Source: Microbispora sp. H13382 (GTDB lineage Bacteria > Actinomycetota > Actinomycetes > Streptosporangiales > Streptosporangiaceae). From it: a stretch of 64,000 nucleotides of DNA. The notes beneath the pieces are model-generated. The model saw only the letters and a list, made by a program, of their open reading frames with translations, was not told where the DNA came from and ran no database searches. This document shows positions 24,567 to 33,224 of this stretch, one piece after another. Numbering within the stretch: position 1 is the stretch's first letter; every line of letters starts with the position of its first letter. Both the position numbers and the translations under genes were made by a program. Where the stretch lies: assembly GCF_014161445.1 (NCBI RefSeq), contig NZ_JABBXA010000009.1:124001-188000 (forward strand), given 5' to 3'.

Positions 24567-25342
24567 AAGTCGTCCTCTTCTGCGGCGGCCGGGGCACCAG
24601 GATGCGCAGCGACCTCCCCGGTGGGGACATTCCCAAGCCGATGCAGCTCGTCGGCCCCCGTCCGCTGCTCTGGCATGTGATGCGGTATTACGCGTATTTC
24701 GGACATCGGGATTTCGTCCTCTGTCTCGGATACGGCGCGCAACACATAAAGAATTTCTTCCTGGACTATCAGGAAACGGCGTCCAACGATTTCGTGCTGC
24801 GCAACGGCCGGGTGGACCTGCTGTCCACCGACATCTCCGACTGGTCGATCTCCCTTGTGGACACCGGGGTCGATTCGCCCATTGGGGAGCGGCTTCGCCG
24901 GGTGCGCCCCTATCTTGAGGGCGATGAGATCTTCCTGGCGAACTACGCGGACGTGCTCACCGACGCGCCGCTGTCCGAGATCGTCGAGCGGTTCCGGGCC
25001 GCGGACGCCGGGGCGTCCATGATGGTGGTCCCGCCGTCCAACACCTTCCACTGCGTCGACGTGGGCGAGGACGGCAGGGTCGGCTCGCTCACGCCGGTCA
25101 GCGAGATGCCGCTGTGGGTCAACGGCGGCTTCTTCGTGCTCCGCCAGGAGGTCTTCGACCACATCCCCGAGAACGGCGACCTCGTGGCCGACGGCTGCGC
25201 CGAGCTCGCCAAACGCGGCCGGCTGCTCGCCTACCCCCACCGCGGCTACTGGCGGCCGAGCGACACCGTCAACCAGCGGCTGGAGCTGGACCAGGCGTGG
25301 GCGCGCGGCGACCGGCCGTGGGCGCTGTGGGAGCACGTGTGA
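24563..25342 (+). CDS. Sugar-1-phosphate nucleotidyltransferase (RfbF-like, probably cytidylyltransferase)
   Basis: 259 residues from GTG 24563, overlapping the previous stop by 4 nt. The start motif KVVLFCGGRGTRMR is followed by PKPMQLVGPRPLLWHVMRYY, LCLGYGAQHIKNFFLDY, DTGVDSPIGERLRRVRPYL and WVNGGFFVLRQEVF. These match the glucose-1-phosphate cytidylyltransferase group and its length (about 257). It would activate a hexose-1-phosphate, most likely with CTP, giving the donor for the neighbouring methyltransferase and epimerase. Use of dTTP instead is possible. Confidence 0.88.
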   Translation: MKVVLFCGGRGTRMRSDLPGGDIPKPMQLVGPRPLLWHVMRYYAYFGHRDFVLCLGYGAQHIKNFFLDYQETASNDFVLRNGRVDLLSTDISDWSISLVDTGVDSPIGERLRRVRPYLEGDEIFLANYADVLTDAPLSEIVERFRAADAGASMMVVPPSNTFHCVDVGEDGRVGSLTPVSEMPLWVNGGFFVLRQEVFDHIPENGDLVADGCAELAKRGRLLAYPHRGYWRPSDTVNQRLELDQAWARGDRPWALWEHV

Positions 25343-25986
25343 TCGGGCTGCGGCCCGGCCGCGTGCGCAGGATCGCGGCACTCGCGGCGCACTGCGACGA
25401 CATCGCGATCGGGGCGGGCGGCACGCTGCTGACCGTCTGCGCCGCGCACCCCGGCGTCCGCGTGGACGCCCTGGTGCTGTCCGGCGGCGGCACCGGGCGG
25501 GAGGACGAGGAACGGGCCGCGCTCGCCGCCTTCTGCCCCGGCGCCGACCTGCGGCTGACCGTGCTGAAACTGCCCGACGGGCGGCTGCCCGCCCACTGGG
25601 ACGAGGCGAAGAACGCCGTCGAGGAGCTGCGCGCGGCGGGCGACCCCGACCTGGTCGTCGCCCCCCACCGGGGCGACCTGCACCAGGATCACCGGGGTCT
25701 CGCCGAACTGGTGCCGACCGCGTTCCGCGACCACCTGGTCCTGGGCTACGAGATCGTCAAGTGGGACGGCGACCTCGGCCGGCCCGCGGTCTACCAGCCG
25801 CTCACCCCCGGCGTGGCGAAGGAGAAGGTCGCCCTGCTGCAGAGCCACTACCCCTCACAGCGGCACCGCCCCTGGTACGACCCGGAAGCCTTCCTCGGCC
25901 TCGCCCGCATCCGCGGCATCGAGTGCCACGCGCGGTACGCCGAGGCCTTCTACGTGGACAAGCTCACCCTCGACCTGGAGAACTGA
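25339..25986 (+). CDS. PIG-L family deacetylase
   Basis: 215 residues, GTG start overlapping the previous gene by 4 nt. The zinc site is visible as LAAHCDDIAIGAGG (AHxDD) near residue 17 and HRGDLHQDHRGLAEL (HxxxxHxxH-like) near residue 110. It belongs to the LmbE/PIG-L fold that removes acetyl groups from N-acetylated sugars or related amides. In this operon it probably de-N-acetylates a sugar nucleotide or lipid-linked sugar, which is inference. Its stop overlaps the next ATG by one base. Confidence 0.9.
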   Translation: MIGLRPGRVRRIAALAAHCDDIAIGAGGTLLTVCAAHPGVRVDALVLSGGGTGREDEERAALAAFCPGADLRLTVLKLPDGRLPAHWDEAKNAVEELRAAGDPDLVVAPHRGDLHQDHRGLAELVPTAFRDHLVLGYEIVKWDGDLGRPAVYQPLTPGVAKEKVALLQSHYPSQRHRPWYDPEAFLGLARIRGIECHARYAEAFYVDKLTLDLEN

Positions 25987-27005
25987 TGCGGCTACTGCTG
26001 ACCGGACACCAGGGCTATCTCGGCACGGTCATGGCCCCGGTGCTCGCCGAGGCCGGCCACGAGGTGGTCGGCCTCGACTCGGGGCTGTTCGCCGACTGCG
26101 TGCTCGGCCCTCCGCCCGCCGACCCCGAGACGTACGCGGTGGACCTGCGGGACGTCCGGCCCGAGCACCTGGCGGGGTTCGACGCCGTCATCCACCTCGC
26201 CGCGCTGTCCAACGACCCGCTCGGCTCGCTGGCCCCCGAGCTGACCTACGACATCAACCACTACGCCTCCTCGCGGCTGGCCCGGCTCGCCAGGGACGCC
26301 GGCGTGCGCCGGTTCCTGTACGCGTCCACCTGCTCGGTGTACGGCGCCTCGGGCGGCGACGACCTGCTGGACGAGGACGCGCCGCTCCGGCCGGTGACCC
26401 CGTACGCGGAGTCGAAGGTCCGGGTGGAGGACGACCTGACCGCTCTGGCGGACGACGACTTCACTCCCGTCTTCATGCGCAACGCGACGGCCTTCGGCTT
26501 CTCGCCGAGGTTGCGGGCCGACATCGTGCTCAACAACCTGGTCGGCCACGCGTGCCTGTCGGGGGAGGTGCGCGTGCTGTCGGACGGCACGCCCTGGCGC
26601 CCGCTGGTCCACGCCCGCGACATCGCGGAGGCGTTCGCCGCCGCGCTGACCGCGCCCAGGGAGGCGGTGCACGCGAAGGCGTTCAACGTGGGCACCGAGC
26701 GCAACAACCTGACCGTGGCGGAGATCGCGGCCGAGGTCGTCGAGGCCGTGCCCGGCGCCACGCTCGTGATCACCGGCGAGGCGGGCGCCGACCCGCGCTC
26801 CTACCGGGTGGACTTCTCCCGCATCAGGGCCGCCCTCCCCGGGTACGAGGCCCGCTGGTCGGTCAAGGACGGCGCGGTGGAACTGGTCGACGCCTACCGC
26901 GAGTACGGGCTGACCAAGGAGGACTTCGAGCGCCGCTTCACCCGGCTGGCCCGCCTGTCCGACCGGCGGGAGGCCGGCGCCGTCGACTCCACGCTGCGCC
27001 CATGA
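25986..27005 (+). CDS. NAD-dependent epimerase/dehydratase
   Basis: 339 residues. It has the Rossmann loop LLTGHQGYLGTVMAP, VIHLAALSNDPLGSLAPELT (the distinctive SNDP element of a group of sugar 3- or 4-keto-processing SDRs), ASTCSVYG, and the catalytic TPYAESKVRVE (YxxxK). RNATAFGFSPRLRADIVLNN and WRPLVHARDIAEA follow. It probably epimerises or reduces the activated sugar made by the two preceding enzymes. Overlaps of 1 nt upstream and 4 nt downstream tie it into the operon. Confidence 0.92.
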   Translation: MRLLLTGHQGYLGTVMAPVLAEAGHEVVGLDSGLFADCVLGPPPADPETYAVDLRDVRPEHLAGFDAVIHLAALSNDPLGSLAPELTYDINHYASSRLARLARDAGVRRFLYASTCSVYGASGGDDLLDEDAPLRPVTPYAESKVRVEDDLTALADDDFTPVFMRNATAFGFSPRLRADIVLNNLVGHACLSGEVRVLSDGTPWRPLVHARDIAEAFAAALTAPREAVHAKAFNVGTERNNLTVAEIAAEVVEAVPGATLVITGEAGADPRSYRVDFSRIRAALPGYEARWSVKDGAVELVDAYREYGLTKEDFERRFTRLARLSDRREAGAVDSTLRP

Positions 27006-28258
27006 GCGAGATGCACGCGCTGGTCAGGCGGCTCTACCCGCTGTGCCGCAGCATCACCGGATCCGGCCTGCGGCGCACCCTGGAGATCATCGGCGAGTCG
27101 ATCCCGCTGGAGATCAGCGAGGTGCCCACGGGCACCGAGGTCCTCGACTGGACCATTCCCAAGGAATGGAACATCCGCGACGCCTACATCAAGGACTCCT
27201 CCGGGACCCGGATCGTCGACTTCGCGGCGTCCAACCTGCACGTGGTCGGCTACAGCGTGCCGGTGTCGGCGACCATGACCCTGGAGGAGCTCCGCCCCCA
27301 CCTGCACACACTTCCCGGCCAGCCCGGCCTGGTGCCGTACCGCACCAGTTACTACGCCGAGACGTGGGGGTTCTGCCTCAGCGAGAACACGCTGGCGGGG
27401 ATGGGGCCGGGGCCGTACGAGGTGCGGATCGACTCGACGCTCGCCGACGGGCACCTGACGTACGGCGAGCACGTGATCCCGGGCCGCAGCGCGGAGGAGG
27501 TCCTGGTCTCGTGCCACGTCTGCCACCCCTCGCTGGCCAACGACAACCTGGCGGGCGTCGCGGTGGCGACCCGGCTGGCGCGGCTGCTGGCGCAGGAGGA
27601 GCGGCGCTACACCTACCGCTTCCTGTTCGCGCCCGGCACCATCGGCTCCATCGCCTGGCTGGCGCGCAACCGGGACCGGGCCGGCCGGATCAGGCACGGG
27701 ATCGTGCTGGCCTGCGCGGGGGACCGGGGACCGATCACCTACAAGCGCAGCCGGCGGGGGGACGCCGAGATCGACCGGGTCTTCGCCCACGTCCTGCGGG
27801 ACCGCCCGCACACCTTGGTGGACTTCTCCCCCTACGGCTACGACGAGCGGCAGTACTGCTCGCCCGGGTTCGACCTGCCGGTCGGCTGCCTGACCAGGAC
27901 CCCGTACGCCGGCTATCCGGAGTACCACACCTCGGCGGACGACCCGGACTTCGTCACCGAGGAGGCGATGCGGGACACGCTGGACGCCTGCGTGCGGGCC
28001 TTCGGGGTGCTGGAGCGCAACCGCGCCTACGTGAACCTCAGCCCGTACGGCGAGCCCCAGCTGGGCAGGCGCGGCCTGTACGAGTCGCTCGGCGGGCGCA
28101 GCGACACGAAACAGGCGCAGATGGCGATGTTGTGGGTGCTGAACCTGTCCGACGGCGCCCACAGCCTGCTCGACATCTCGGAACGTTCTGGTCTGCCGTT
28201 CGACGTGGTGGCGGACGCGGCCCAGGCTCTGTCGGTCGCGGGACTCGTGAAGGAGTAG
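27002..28258 (+). CDS. DUF4910 domain protein (aminopeptidase-like) with C-terminal winged helix
   Basis: 418 residues, ATGA overlap with the previous gene. The N-terminus MHALVRRLYPLCRSITG, VLDWTIPKEWNIRDAYI and VSCHVCHPSLANDNLAGVAV are signature blocks of the DUF4910/M28-like family. The His-Asn-Asp pattern could hold zinc, but the full M28 metal set is not evident. The end (LLDISERSGLPFDVVADAAQ) looks like a winged-helix cap. These proteins recur in polysaccharide loci next to sugar enzymes, so a hydrolase or transferase acting on a glycan or amide-linked substituent is plausible. No activity can be stated. Confidence 0.85.
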   Translation: MSEMHALVRRLYPLCRSITGSGLRRTLEIIGESIPLEISEVPTGTEVLDWTIPKEWNIRDAYIKDSSGTRIVDFAASNLHVVGYSVPVSATMTLEELRPHLHTLPGQPGLVPYRTSYYAETWGFCLSENTLAGMGPGPYEVRIDSTLADGHLTYGEHVIPGRSAEEVLVSCHVCHPSLANDNLAGVAVATRLARLLAQEERRYTYRFLFAPGTIGSIAWLARNRDRAGRIRHGIVLACAGDRGPITYKRSRRGDAEIDRVFAHVLRDRPHTLVDFSPYGYDERQYCSPGFDLPVGCLTRTPYAGYPEYHTSADDPDFVTEEAMRDTLDACVRAFGVLERNRAYVNLSPYGEPQLGRRGLYESLGGRSDTKQAQMAMLWVLNLSDGAHSLLDISERSGLPFDVVADAAQALSVAGLVKE

Positions 28259-28262
28259 CCGG

Positions 28263-29270
28263 ATGACGCAGTTCGAGACCTCCGCACGACCGAAGGCCCT
28301 CGGCCTCACGGTCGGCGAGGTGGTGGAGGTCCGCAGCGTCGAGGAGATCATGACCACACTCGACGAGAAGGGCGAGCTCGACGGCCTGCCCTTCATGCCG
28401 GAGATGCTGTCGTTCTGCGGGCGGCGGATGACGGTGCACAAGGTGGCCCACAAGCTCTGCGACACGCTGAGCGGCACGGGCATGCGGCGGATGCGGGACG
28501 CCGTGCACCTGACCGGGGCGCGCTGCGACGGCTCGGCCCACGGCGGCTGCCAGACCTCGTGCTCGCTGTACTGGAAGGAGGCCTGGCTCAAACGGGTGGA
28601 CCCGGGCGCGCCCGTGCCCGAGCCCGCACCCGAGCCCGTACGCAGCCTTCCCCTGCTGGAGATCAACTCCCGCGGGGAGCCGGCGGCGGACGGCGAGGTG
28701 CGGTACCGCTGCCAGGCGACCGAGCTGCTGCGCGCCGCTCCCGAACCCCTGCCCTTCAGGGACCTCGGCCAGTACGTCACGGACGTCCGGGTGGGCAACG
28801 CCGGCGTCCTGGCCACCCTCCGCACGGTCTTCTTCGGGCTGTTCAACCGATTACAGCGGGCGAGCCGCAGGCTGCCCCCCCGGCTGCGGTTCAAGGACGG
28901 CATGGCGTGGGGCTTCGTGCCGCCCGGCCCGAACACCACGACCCCGACCGAGCTGAGCGACCTGCAACCGGGCGAGCTCGTGCGGGTCAAGTCGCGGGAT
29001 GCGATCGTCGCCACGCTCGACACGAAGCGGCTCAACCGCGGGATGGGGTTCGAGGAGGAGATGGCGCGGTACTGCGGGCGCGTGGCCCGGGTCGCCGCGC
29101 GCGTGGAACGGTGCATCGACGAGAAGACCGGGCGCATGCTGCAGATGAAGAATCCCTGCATCATCCTCGACGGCGTCGTCTGCGCGGGTGTGTACAAGGC
29201 CAACTGCCCACGGGCGTTCGTGCCGTTCTGGCGGGAGATCTGGCTGGAGCGGGTCACCGAGGAGAACTAG
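28263..29270 (+). CDS. Unknown protein made of two repeated cysteine-containing domains
   Basis: 335 residues. Residues about 18-111 and 237-331 are an internal duplication: GEVVEVRSVEEIMTTLD aligns with GELVRVKSRDAIVATLD, LSFCGRRMTVHKV with ARYCGRVARVAAR, and LYWKEAWLKRV with PFWREIWLERV. Four cysteines are equivalent (C52/C271, C66/C284, C88/C307, C96/C315), suggesting a metal site or disulfide pair in each. The middle third (about 150-225) is not repeated and includes a possible amphipathic membrane-touching stretch. A rare TTA codon occurs at 28851. It lies between the DUF4910 gene and the flippase. No known function is recognised. Confidence 0.8.
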   Translation: MTQFETSARPKALGLTVGEVVEVRSVEEIMTTLDEKGELDGLPFMPEMLSFCGRRMTVHKVAHKLCDTLSGTGMRRMRDAVHLTGARCDGSAHGGCQTSCSLYWKEAWLKRVDPGAPVPEPAPEPVRSLPLLEINSRGEPAADGEVRYRCQATELLRAAPEPLPFRDLGQYVTDVRVGNAGVLATLRTVFFGLFNRLQRASRRLPPRLRFKDGMAWGFVPPGPNTTTPTELSDLQPGELVRVKSRDAIVATLDTKRLNRGMGFEEEMARYCGRVARVAARVERCIDEKTGRMLQMKNPCIILDGVVCAGVYKANCPRAFVPFWREIWLERVTEEN

Positions 29271-29286
29271 GAGTCGGGGAGTGCCG

Positions 29287-30849
29287 ATGCGAGAGAGCCA
29301 GGACGCGGAGTCAGCGGAGTCAGCGGAGCCGGCCGAGCCGCCGGACGGCGAGGCCGGTCACCTCCGGGAGATCGGCCGTAAGGCCGGACGCGGGCTCGGC
29401 TGGAGCCTGCTCGGCACCCTGGCGACCCGGGCGGGGTCGTTCCTCATGGGCCTCGTCCTGGCCCGTCTGCTGTCCCCGGAGGACTTCGGCATCTACGCGG
29501 TCGCGCTGGCCGCGACCCAGTTCGTCATGGTCGTCAAGGACATCGGCGTCATGGCGGCGGTCGTGCAGTGGCGGGGCAGGCTCGAGGACGTCGCGCCGAC
29601 CGCCACCACCCTCTCGATGATCTCCGCCGTCACCCTGTACGGCGCGTTCTATGTGGGCGCGCCGTACTTCTCCAGCCTCGCGGGCAGCGAGGAGGCCACC
29701 CCGGTCGTCCGGCTCCTCACCGCGGTCATCCTCATCGAGGCCGTGACCGCGGTGCGCAGCGCGACACTGCTGCGCAGGTTCCACGTGGGCAAGAGCGCCA
29801 AGGCGATCCTGGCGGGGTTCCTGGTGAACGCTCCGGTGGCCATCGCGCTCGCCGCCGGCGGCGCCGGGCCGTACAGCTTCGCCTGGGGACAGGTGGCCGG
29901 CGCCGTGGTCACCGGCGTGTTCATGCTCGTCTACGCCCGGCTGCCGTGGCGGATGGGATTCGACCGCAGCGTCGCCAAGAGGCTGCTGTGGTTCGGCATC
30001 CCCTCCGCCGCGGGCATCGCCCTGGAAGTCGTGCTGCTCAACGTCGGCTACATCATCGTCGGCGCCATCATGGGGCCCGACTGGCTCGGCTTCTACCTGA
30101 TGGCCTTCAACGTGTCGAGCTGGGTCCCCGGACTGATCGGAACGGCGATCCGTTCGGTGTCCATCGCCGGCTTCTCGCGGCTCGCCGAGCGTGACGAGGA
30201 GTCGCTGTCGCTCGGCGTGCAGAAGTCGGTGCCCATCCTGGTCACCGCGATCCTGCCGCTGGCCGTGGCCATGGCGGTGCTCGCCCACCCGCTCATCCAC
30301 TTCCTGTACGGCGACAAGTGGGGGCAGGCGGCCGGCGTCCTGCGGTTCCTCGCGGTGCTGATGGTGGTGCGCATGCTCACCTCCTTCGCCCTGGACATCC
30401 TCAACGGGCAGGGCGCCACCCGCTCGACCGTCTGGATGAACCTGGGGTACGGCGTGGCCCTGATCCCCGCGGTGATCGTCGGCACGCACCTCGACGGCAT
30501 CCGGGGCGCGGCCGTCGGCCAGGCGGCGGCCGCGCTGCTGGTGGCCCTTCCGCTCGCGATGCTCGCCGTGCAGCGCACCGGGGTGCGGCTGCGGCCGATC
30601 CTGCCCCAGCTGGTACGGCCGTTCGCCGGGGCCGCGGTGTCGTTCGCGGTCACCGTGGGCCTGGCCGCGCTGACCGGGGGCAGCCAGTTCCTCCAGCTCG
30701 TCGTCGGAGGCGCCGGAGGACTGCTGGTCTACGTGCTGATCGTGGTGCCGCTGCACCAGATGAGAACGGTGGGCGGCCACGTTATGGAGCGGCTGCCCGC
30801 CGGCCACCGGCATCCGGTGCCGGTCGAGGCGACGGCGAAGGAGCGCTGA
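29287..30849 (+). CDS. Polysaccharide flippase (Wzx-like, MOP superfamily)
   Basis: 520 residues from ATG 29287 with GGGGAG upstream; a GTG two codons earlier is possible. After an acidic N-terminus, about 12-14 hydrophobic helices follow. Signature parts are GWSLLGTLATRAGSFLMGLV, LARLLSPEDFGIYAVA, GFYLMAFNVSSWVPGLIG and PLIHFLYGDKWGQAAGVLRF. This is the polysaccharide_synt/MurJ-like fold that moves undecaprenyl-linked repeat units across the inner membrane. It is followed one base later by a glycosyltransferase start. Confidence 0.93.
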   Translation: MRESQDAESAESAEPAEPPDGEAGHLREIGRKAGRGLGWSLLGTLATRAGSFLMGLVLARLLSPEDFGIYAVALAATQFVMVVKDIGVMAAVVQWRGRLEDVAPTATTLSMISAVTLYGAFYVGAPYFSSLAGSEEATPVVRLLTAVILIEAVTAVRSATLLRRFHVGKSAKAILAGFLVNAPVAIALAAGGAGPYSFAWGQVAGAVVTGVFMLVYARLPWRMGFDRSVAKRLLWFGIPSAAGIALEVVLLNVGYIIVGAIMGPDWLGFYLMAFNVSSWVPGLIGTAIRSVSIAGFSRLAERDEESLSLGVQKSVPILVTAILPLAVAMAVLAHPLIHFLYGDKWGQAAGVLRFLAVLMVVRMLTSFALDILNGQGATRSTVWMNLGYGVALIPAVIVGTHLDGIRGAAVGQAAAALLVALPLAMLAVQRTGVRLRPILPQLVRPFAGAAVSFAVTVGLAALTGGSQFLQLVVGGAGGLLVYVLIVVPLHQMRTVGGHVMERLPAGHRHPVPVEATAKER

Positions 30850-30850
30850 G

Positions 30851-31738
30851 TTGGGAGATTCACGGAGACTCGTCTCCATCGGCATACCGGTCCGCAACGG
30901 CGCCGACCGGCTGGAGGAGGCCGTGCGGTCCGTCCTCGCCCAGGACCACGAACGGCTCGAGGTCGTCATCTCGGACAACGCGTCCACGGACGGCACCGAG
31001 GAGCTGTGCCGGCGGCTCGCCAGGGAGGACTCCCGCGTCGTCTACCACCGCCAGCCCCGCAACATCGGCATCGTCGGCAACTTCACCGAGGTGCAGCGGC
31101 TGGCGCGGGGCGAGTTCTTCCGCTGGATGGGCGACGACGACCATCTCGAGCCGCACTGCGTGTCCCGTTCGATCGAGCCGCTCCTGACCGATGAGCGGCT
31201 CATCCTGGTGACCTCGGACACGGCGTACACCAGCCCGGACGGCTCGGTCCACCGGCCGGCCTACCAGGGCACGGGGATGCTCTCCGCCGACCCCGTCGAC
31301 CGGCTGGCGGAGCTGTGGGACGCGGTCACCACCGAGCACATGCGCCTCGACCCGTTGTACGGCATGATGCGGCGCGCGGCGGTGGTGGGCATCCGCAGAC
31401 CCGTGATGATCCGCGAGGACGAGGTGTACGCCACCGTGCTCGCCCTGACCGGGCCGTGGGGCCACGTCCCCGAGGTGCTGGCCCACCGCAGCCTGCGCTG
31501 GAAGCGGCTGCCGCACATCGCCCGGGCCATCGGCGTGCCGGTGTGGACCGCGCACTTCGCCAACACGCTCCAGTTCCGCGCGATGTACCGGGCGCTGCGC
31601 GCCACGGACCTCACCCCCGAGCAGCGCCGCCGGGGCCGGGCCGTGCTGGCCCGCATATACGGGCGCCGCCAGCGCCAGGTGCTGGCCCACCGCGGCCGCA
31701 GGCTCACCGGTCTCGCCGTCCGCCTCCTGGGAGGCTGA
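30851..31738 (+). CDS. GT2-family glycosyltransferase
   Basis: 295 residues from TTG 30851, one base after the flippase stop. GT-A features are VSIGIPVRNGADRLEEAVRS, EVVISDNASTDGTEEL, PRNIGIVGNFTEVQ and the metal site MGDDDHLEPHC. It would add one sugar to the growing lipid-linked unit. The acceptor and donor are unknown. There is no membrane segment; the basic C-terminus (ARIYGRRQRQVLAHRGRR) may associate with the membrane. Confidence 0.9.
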   Translation: MGDSRRLVSIGIPVRNGADRLEEAVRSVLAQDHERLEVVISDNASTDGTEELCRRLAREDSRVVYHRQPRNIGIVGNFTEVQRLARGEFFRWMGDDDHLEPHCVSRSIEPLLTDERLILVTSDTAYTSPDGSVHRPAYQGTGMLSADPVDRLAELWDAVTTEHMRLDPLYGMMRRAAVVGIRRPVMIREDEVYATVLALTGPWGHVPEVLAHRSLRWKRLPHIARAIGVPVWTAHFANTLQFRAMYRALRATDLTPEQRRRGRAVLARIYGRRQRQVLAHRGRRLTGLAVRLLGG

Positions 31739-31795
31739 CCCGCGGGCACGGCGGCCGCAATCCACCCACGCGACCAGAAGAAAGGCCGACCCCCT

Positions 31796-32650
31796 ATGAC
31801 GTCCTCGCCGCGAAGCGGGTTCGACCGGACCGTGATACGCCTCGTCCGGGTGCTGATGCAGCCCGGACGGTCGGTTCTCGCCGTCATGCGCCGCCTGCCC
31901 TTCGGCTCGTACGAGCTGCGCTGCGCTCTCGATCTCTACCCCCGGCCGCACTACGCCTACGGCGTCCAGCAGGCGGCCGCGCTGGCCAGGCGGCTCGGCG
32001 TCGACCGCATCAGCGTGGTCGAGTTCGGCGTCGCGGGCGGCGCGGGCCTGGTCGAGATGTCCCGCCAGGCGCGGCTGGCCACCGCCGCCACCGGCGTGCG
32101 GATCGACGTGTACGGCTTCGACACGGGAGAGGGCCTGCCGAAGCCGACCGACTACCGCGACCTGCCCTATATCTGGCGCGAGGGCGACTTCAGCATGGAC
32201 GTCGCGGCCCTGCGCGCGCGCCTGCCCGAGGCGCACCTGGTCCTCGGGAACATCACGGACACCGTGGCGGAATTCCTGGACGACAGGCGGCCCGCGCCGA
32301 TCGGCTTCGTCTCCGTCGACGTGGACTTCTACTCCTCCACGGCCGCCGCGCTGAGGATCTTCACGGGCGACCACAAGTATTTCCTGCCCCGCGTCTTCTG
32401 CTATCTGGACGACACCGTCGGCGACGACGACCAGATCCTGCACAACGACTACGTCGGCGAGCTGCGGGCCATCAGTGAGTTCAACGAGGCGAACGAGACC
32501 CTGAAGATCGCCCCGATCAACGGCCTGCGTCACAAGCGGGCCGTGCCCGCGCCCTGGAACGACAACATCGTCGCGCTGCACCGCTTCGACCACCCCGACT
32601 ACGGCCGGTACGTCGGCCGCCCCGACAGCCAGACGGAGCTGCCGCTCTGA
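31796..32650 (+). CDS. TylF-like class I SAM-dependent methyltransferase
   Basis: 284 residues from ATG 31796, with AGAAGAAAGG upstream. The SAM loop is VVEFGVAGGAGLVEMSRQ, with VYGFDTGEGLPKPTDY and PIGFVSVDVDFYSSTAAALR carrying the paired acidic residues seen in TylF/macrocin O-methyltransferase relatives, which bind a divalent metal. It probably O-methylates a sugar hydroxyl in the glycan or a precursor. It is the last gene of the operon before the intact insertion element, whose left end begins within about 50 bp. Confidence 0.8.
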   Translation: MTSSPRSGFDRTVIRLVRVLMQPGRSVLAVMRRLPFGSYELRCALDLYPRPHYAYGVQQAAALARRLGVDRISVVEFGVAGGAGLVEMSRQARLATAATGVRIDVYGFDTGEGLPKPTDYRDLPYIWREGDFSMDVAALRARLPEAHLVLGNITDTVAEFLDDRRPAPIGFVSVDVDFYSSTAAALRIFTGDHKYFLPRVFCYLDDTVGDDDQILHNDYVGELRAISEFNEANETLKIAPINGLRHKRAVPAPWNDNIVALHRFDHPDYGRYVGRPDSQTELPL

Positions 32651-32785
32651 ATCGGAGAGCTTGGGCGGCGGCTACCGGATTCGTCCGCAGTGTTCCGGCC
32701 TTCAGGCCGGGGGTGAAGCGGACTTGCCCGTGTAGCGGGGCAGGGAAAGCTGACTCGCCGTCAGGCGGATCGGCGTCTTAGCAGA

Positions 32786-33202
32786 TCAGACGGGGCGGTT
32801 TTGCTGTTCGATGTATTGGCGCAGGACGCTGATCGGTGCGCCGTCCACCGATCCGGCGAAGTAGGAGCCCGACCACAGCTTGTTCGCCCGGTAGTAGTGG
32901 CGGGCCAGTTCGGGGAACTCTTGCCGCATCCGGCGGGAGGAGACGCCCTTGAGGCTGTTGACGAGCCGGGACAGGGCGATCTTGGGCGGGAAGTGGACCA
33001 GCAGGTGAACGTGGCTGGCCTCGCCGTTGAACTCGGCCAGTTCGGTCTCGAAGTCGGCGCAGACGTCCCGCATGATCTGTTCCATGCGCTCCAGGTGGGC
33101 CCCGGTGAATACCCGATGCCGGAACTTGGTGAGGAAAACCAAGTGGGCGTGCAGGACGAAAACACAGTGTCTGCCGGTTCTGATGTCCCCATGGTCGGCC
33201 AT
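32786..33202 (-). CDS. tnpA: Y1 (HUH) single-strand transposase TnpA
   Basis: 138 residues, full length for the family. The HUH motif is H64-V65-H66 (SHVHLLVHFPP), and the catalytic tyrosine is Y130 in LRQYIEQQNRP. These enzymes cut and rejoin single-stranded IS ends recognised through subterminal hairpins, and hairpins are present at both ends here. All catalytic residues are intact, so the element could still move. It is divergent from tnpB. Confidence 0.93.
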   Translation of the reverse strand: MADHGDIRTGRHCVFVLHAHLVFLTKFRHRVFTGAHLERMEQIMRDVCADFETELAEFNGEASHVHLLVHFPPKIALSRLVNSLKGVSSRRMRQEFPELARHYYRANKLWSGSYFAGSVDGAPISVLRQYIEQQNRPV

Positions 33203-33224
33203 AGGCCAATGGTAAGATCATGGC

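Noticed and set aside
26894-29257. 787-codon minus-strand frame across the DUF4910 and cysteine-repeat genes
   Set aside because: It crosses well-supported, overlapping plus-strand genes and shows only low-complexity composition.
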